Origin: JBGPFS01 sp041483455 | GTDB taxonomy: Bacteria; Chloroflexota; Limnocylindria; Limnocylindrales; CSP1-4 | Assembly: GCA_041483455.1 (NCBI GenBank) | Contig: JBGPFS010000190.1 | Location: 1 to 5,015 of the forward strand | Reading direction: 5' to 3' | Length of the DNA stretch: 5,015 nucleotides | Shown here: piece after piece, positions 4,812 through 5,015 of the stretch | How the letters are laid out: every line of letters begins with the position of its first letter | Numbering within the stretch: the stretch's first letter is position 1 | Notes under the pieces: model-generated | What the model was told of the DNA's origin: nothing | The model's input: only the letters and a program-made list of their open reading frames with translations | The model's database searches: none | Position numbers and translations under genes: made by a program

Positions 4812-4842
4812 GACGCCGGGCCGCGAGATGCGGCCCGGCGTC
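4812..4842 (-). terminator. Perfect 13-bp hairpin downstream of pilin copy 3
   Basis: GACGCCGGGCCGC (4812-4824) and GCGGCCCGGCGTC (4830-4842) pair perfectly around GAGAT, about 57 nt after the pilin stop. The minus-strand sequence beyond it (ATCGATTCC) has no U-run. A second hairpin, TCCGCGC (4860-4866) with GCGCGGA (4872-4878), lies between it and the stop codon. Confidence 0.65.
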
Positions 4843-4899
4843 GGTCGTGCGGTGGGCGTTCCGCGCGCTCGGCGCGGAGGCCCGGTCCGGCGGCTTCGA

Positions 4900-5015
4900 C
4901 TAGATCGAGGTGCCGACGGTGCTGAGGATCTTGCTGACCTGTCCGCCGAGGAAGATCAGGGCGATGATCGCGACGATCGCGATCAGGGCGAGGATCAGCG
5001 CGTACTCGGCCAGAC
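4900..5015 (-). CDS. flp: Flp-type prepilin, copy 3 (5' end beyond window)
   Basis: Only the last 37 codons and stop are present, starting at LAEY just after the expected cleavage site. The amino acids are identical to copy 1 throughout, including GGQVSK, with two synonymous base changes confined to the codons LA of LAEY. The two extra bases at the window edge (GT) fit the third codon-preceding glycine of GQG. Leader, ribosome site and promoter lie outside. Its downstream region carries two hairpins and shares a 13-bp block with that of copy 1. Confidence 0.92.
   Translation of the reverse strand, partial: LAEYALILALIAIVAIIALIFLGGQVSKILSTVGTSI

Noticed and set aside
3179..5015. CRISPR-like or insertion-element interpretation of the direct repeats
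   Set aside because: The repeats are over 110 bp, widely spaced and encode Flp pilins; there are no short regular spacers, transposase, terminal inverted repeats or target duplications.
1..5015. tRNA, rRNA or riboswitch genes
   Set aside because: No cloverleaf-like arms with a TTCGA-type T loop, no rRNA-like blocks and no riboswitch core that I recognise on either strand.

Overview
The window is high-GC DNA carrying the front part of a Tad (tight adherence, Flp-type IV) pilus locus, read almost entirely on the minus strand. In transcription order (high to low coordinates) it holds three tandem Flp prepilin genes (4900-5015 cut by the window end, 4473-4643, 3179-3352), then cpaB/rcpC (1929-2843), a receiver-ParA fusion of the CpaE/TadZ type (557-1807), and the first 173 codons of the cpaF/tadA secretion ATPase (1-521, cut by the window start). 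No secretin (cpaC/rcpA) gene lies between the pilins and cpaF. That absence, the high GC, the receiver-fused CpaE and the spaced single-pilin units suggest a monoderm-type Gram-positive or Chloroflexota-like bacterium. My best guess is a soil or freshwater Chloroflexota lineage with an actinobacterium as the alternative; this is inference from gene style only.

Pilin region (about 3070-5015). Each short pilin gene has a strong AGGAGG ribosome site. The two complete ones have their own TTGACA-type promoter embedded in a shared 11-mer and a leader with a pair of adjacent hairpins, and each of the three is followed by a strong GC hairpin. They therefore look like self-contained, separately transcribed units made by duplication. 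The mature pilin parts are almost identical in DNA, while the leader peptides have diverged. Between two of the units, on the opposite strand, sits a gene for a polytopic membrane protein resembling a short GT-C/GT87 (DUF2029) glycosyltransferase (3593-4333).

Machinery region (1-2931). cpaB appears to have its own promoter in a small AT-rich pocket: an extended -10 (TGGTATAGT) flanked by 9-bp direct repeats and a CTATG-AC-CATAG dyad, which suggests regulation apart from the pilins. cpaB and cpaE are separated by a 121-bp gap that can form a long hairpin; cpaE and cpaF are only 35 bp apart and are presumably co-transcribed.

How the parts work together: Flp prepilins enter the membrane, are cleaved after the G of a G-x4-E-Y motif by a prepilin peptidase (not in this window) and are polymerised by CpaF with the TadB/TadC platform (expected beyond position 1). 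CpaE/TadZ would position the apparatus, here with an apparently phosphorylatable receiver, and CpaB is the cell-envelope component. Nothing here is a wholly unknown system. The points worth a second look are the homogenised pilin array, its duplicated regulatory architecture, the intervening membrane glycosyltransferase-like gene, and the unusual active-site pattern of CpaE.
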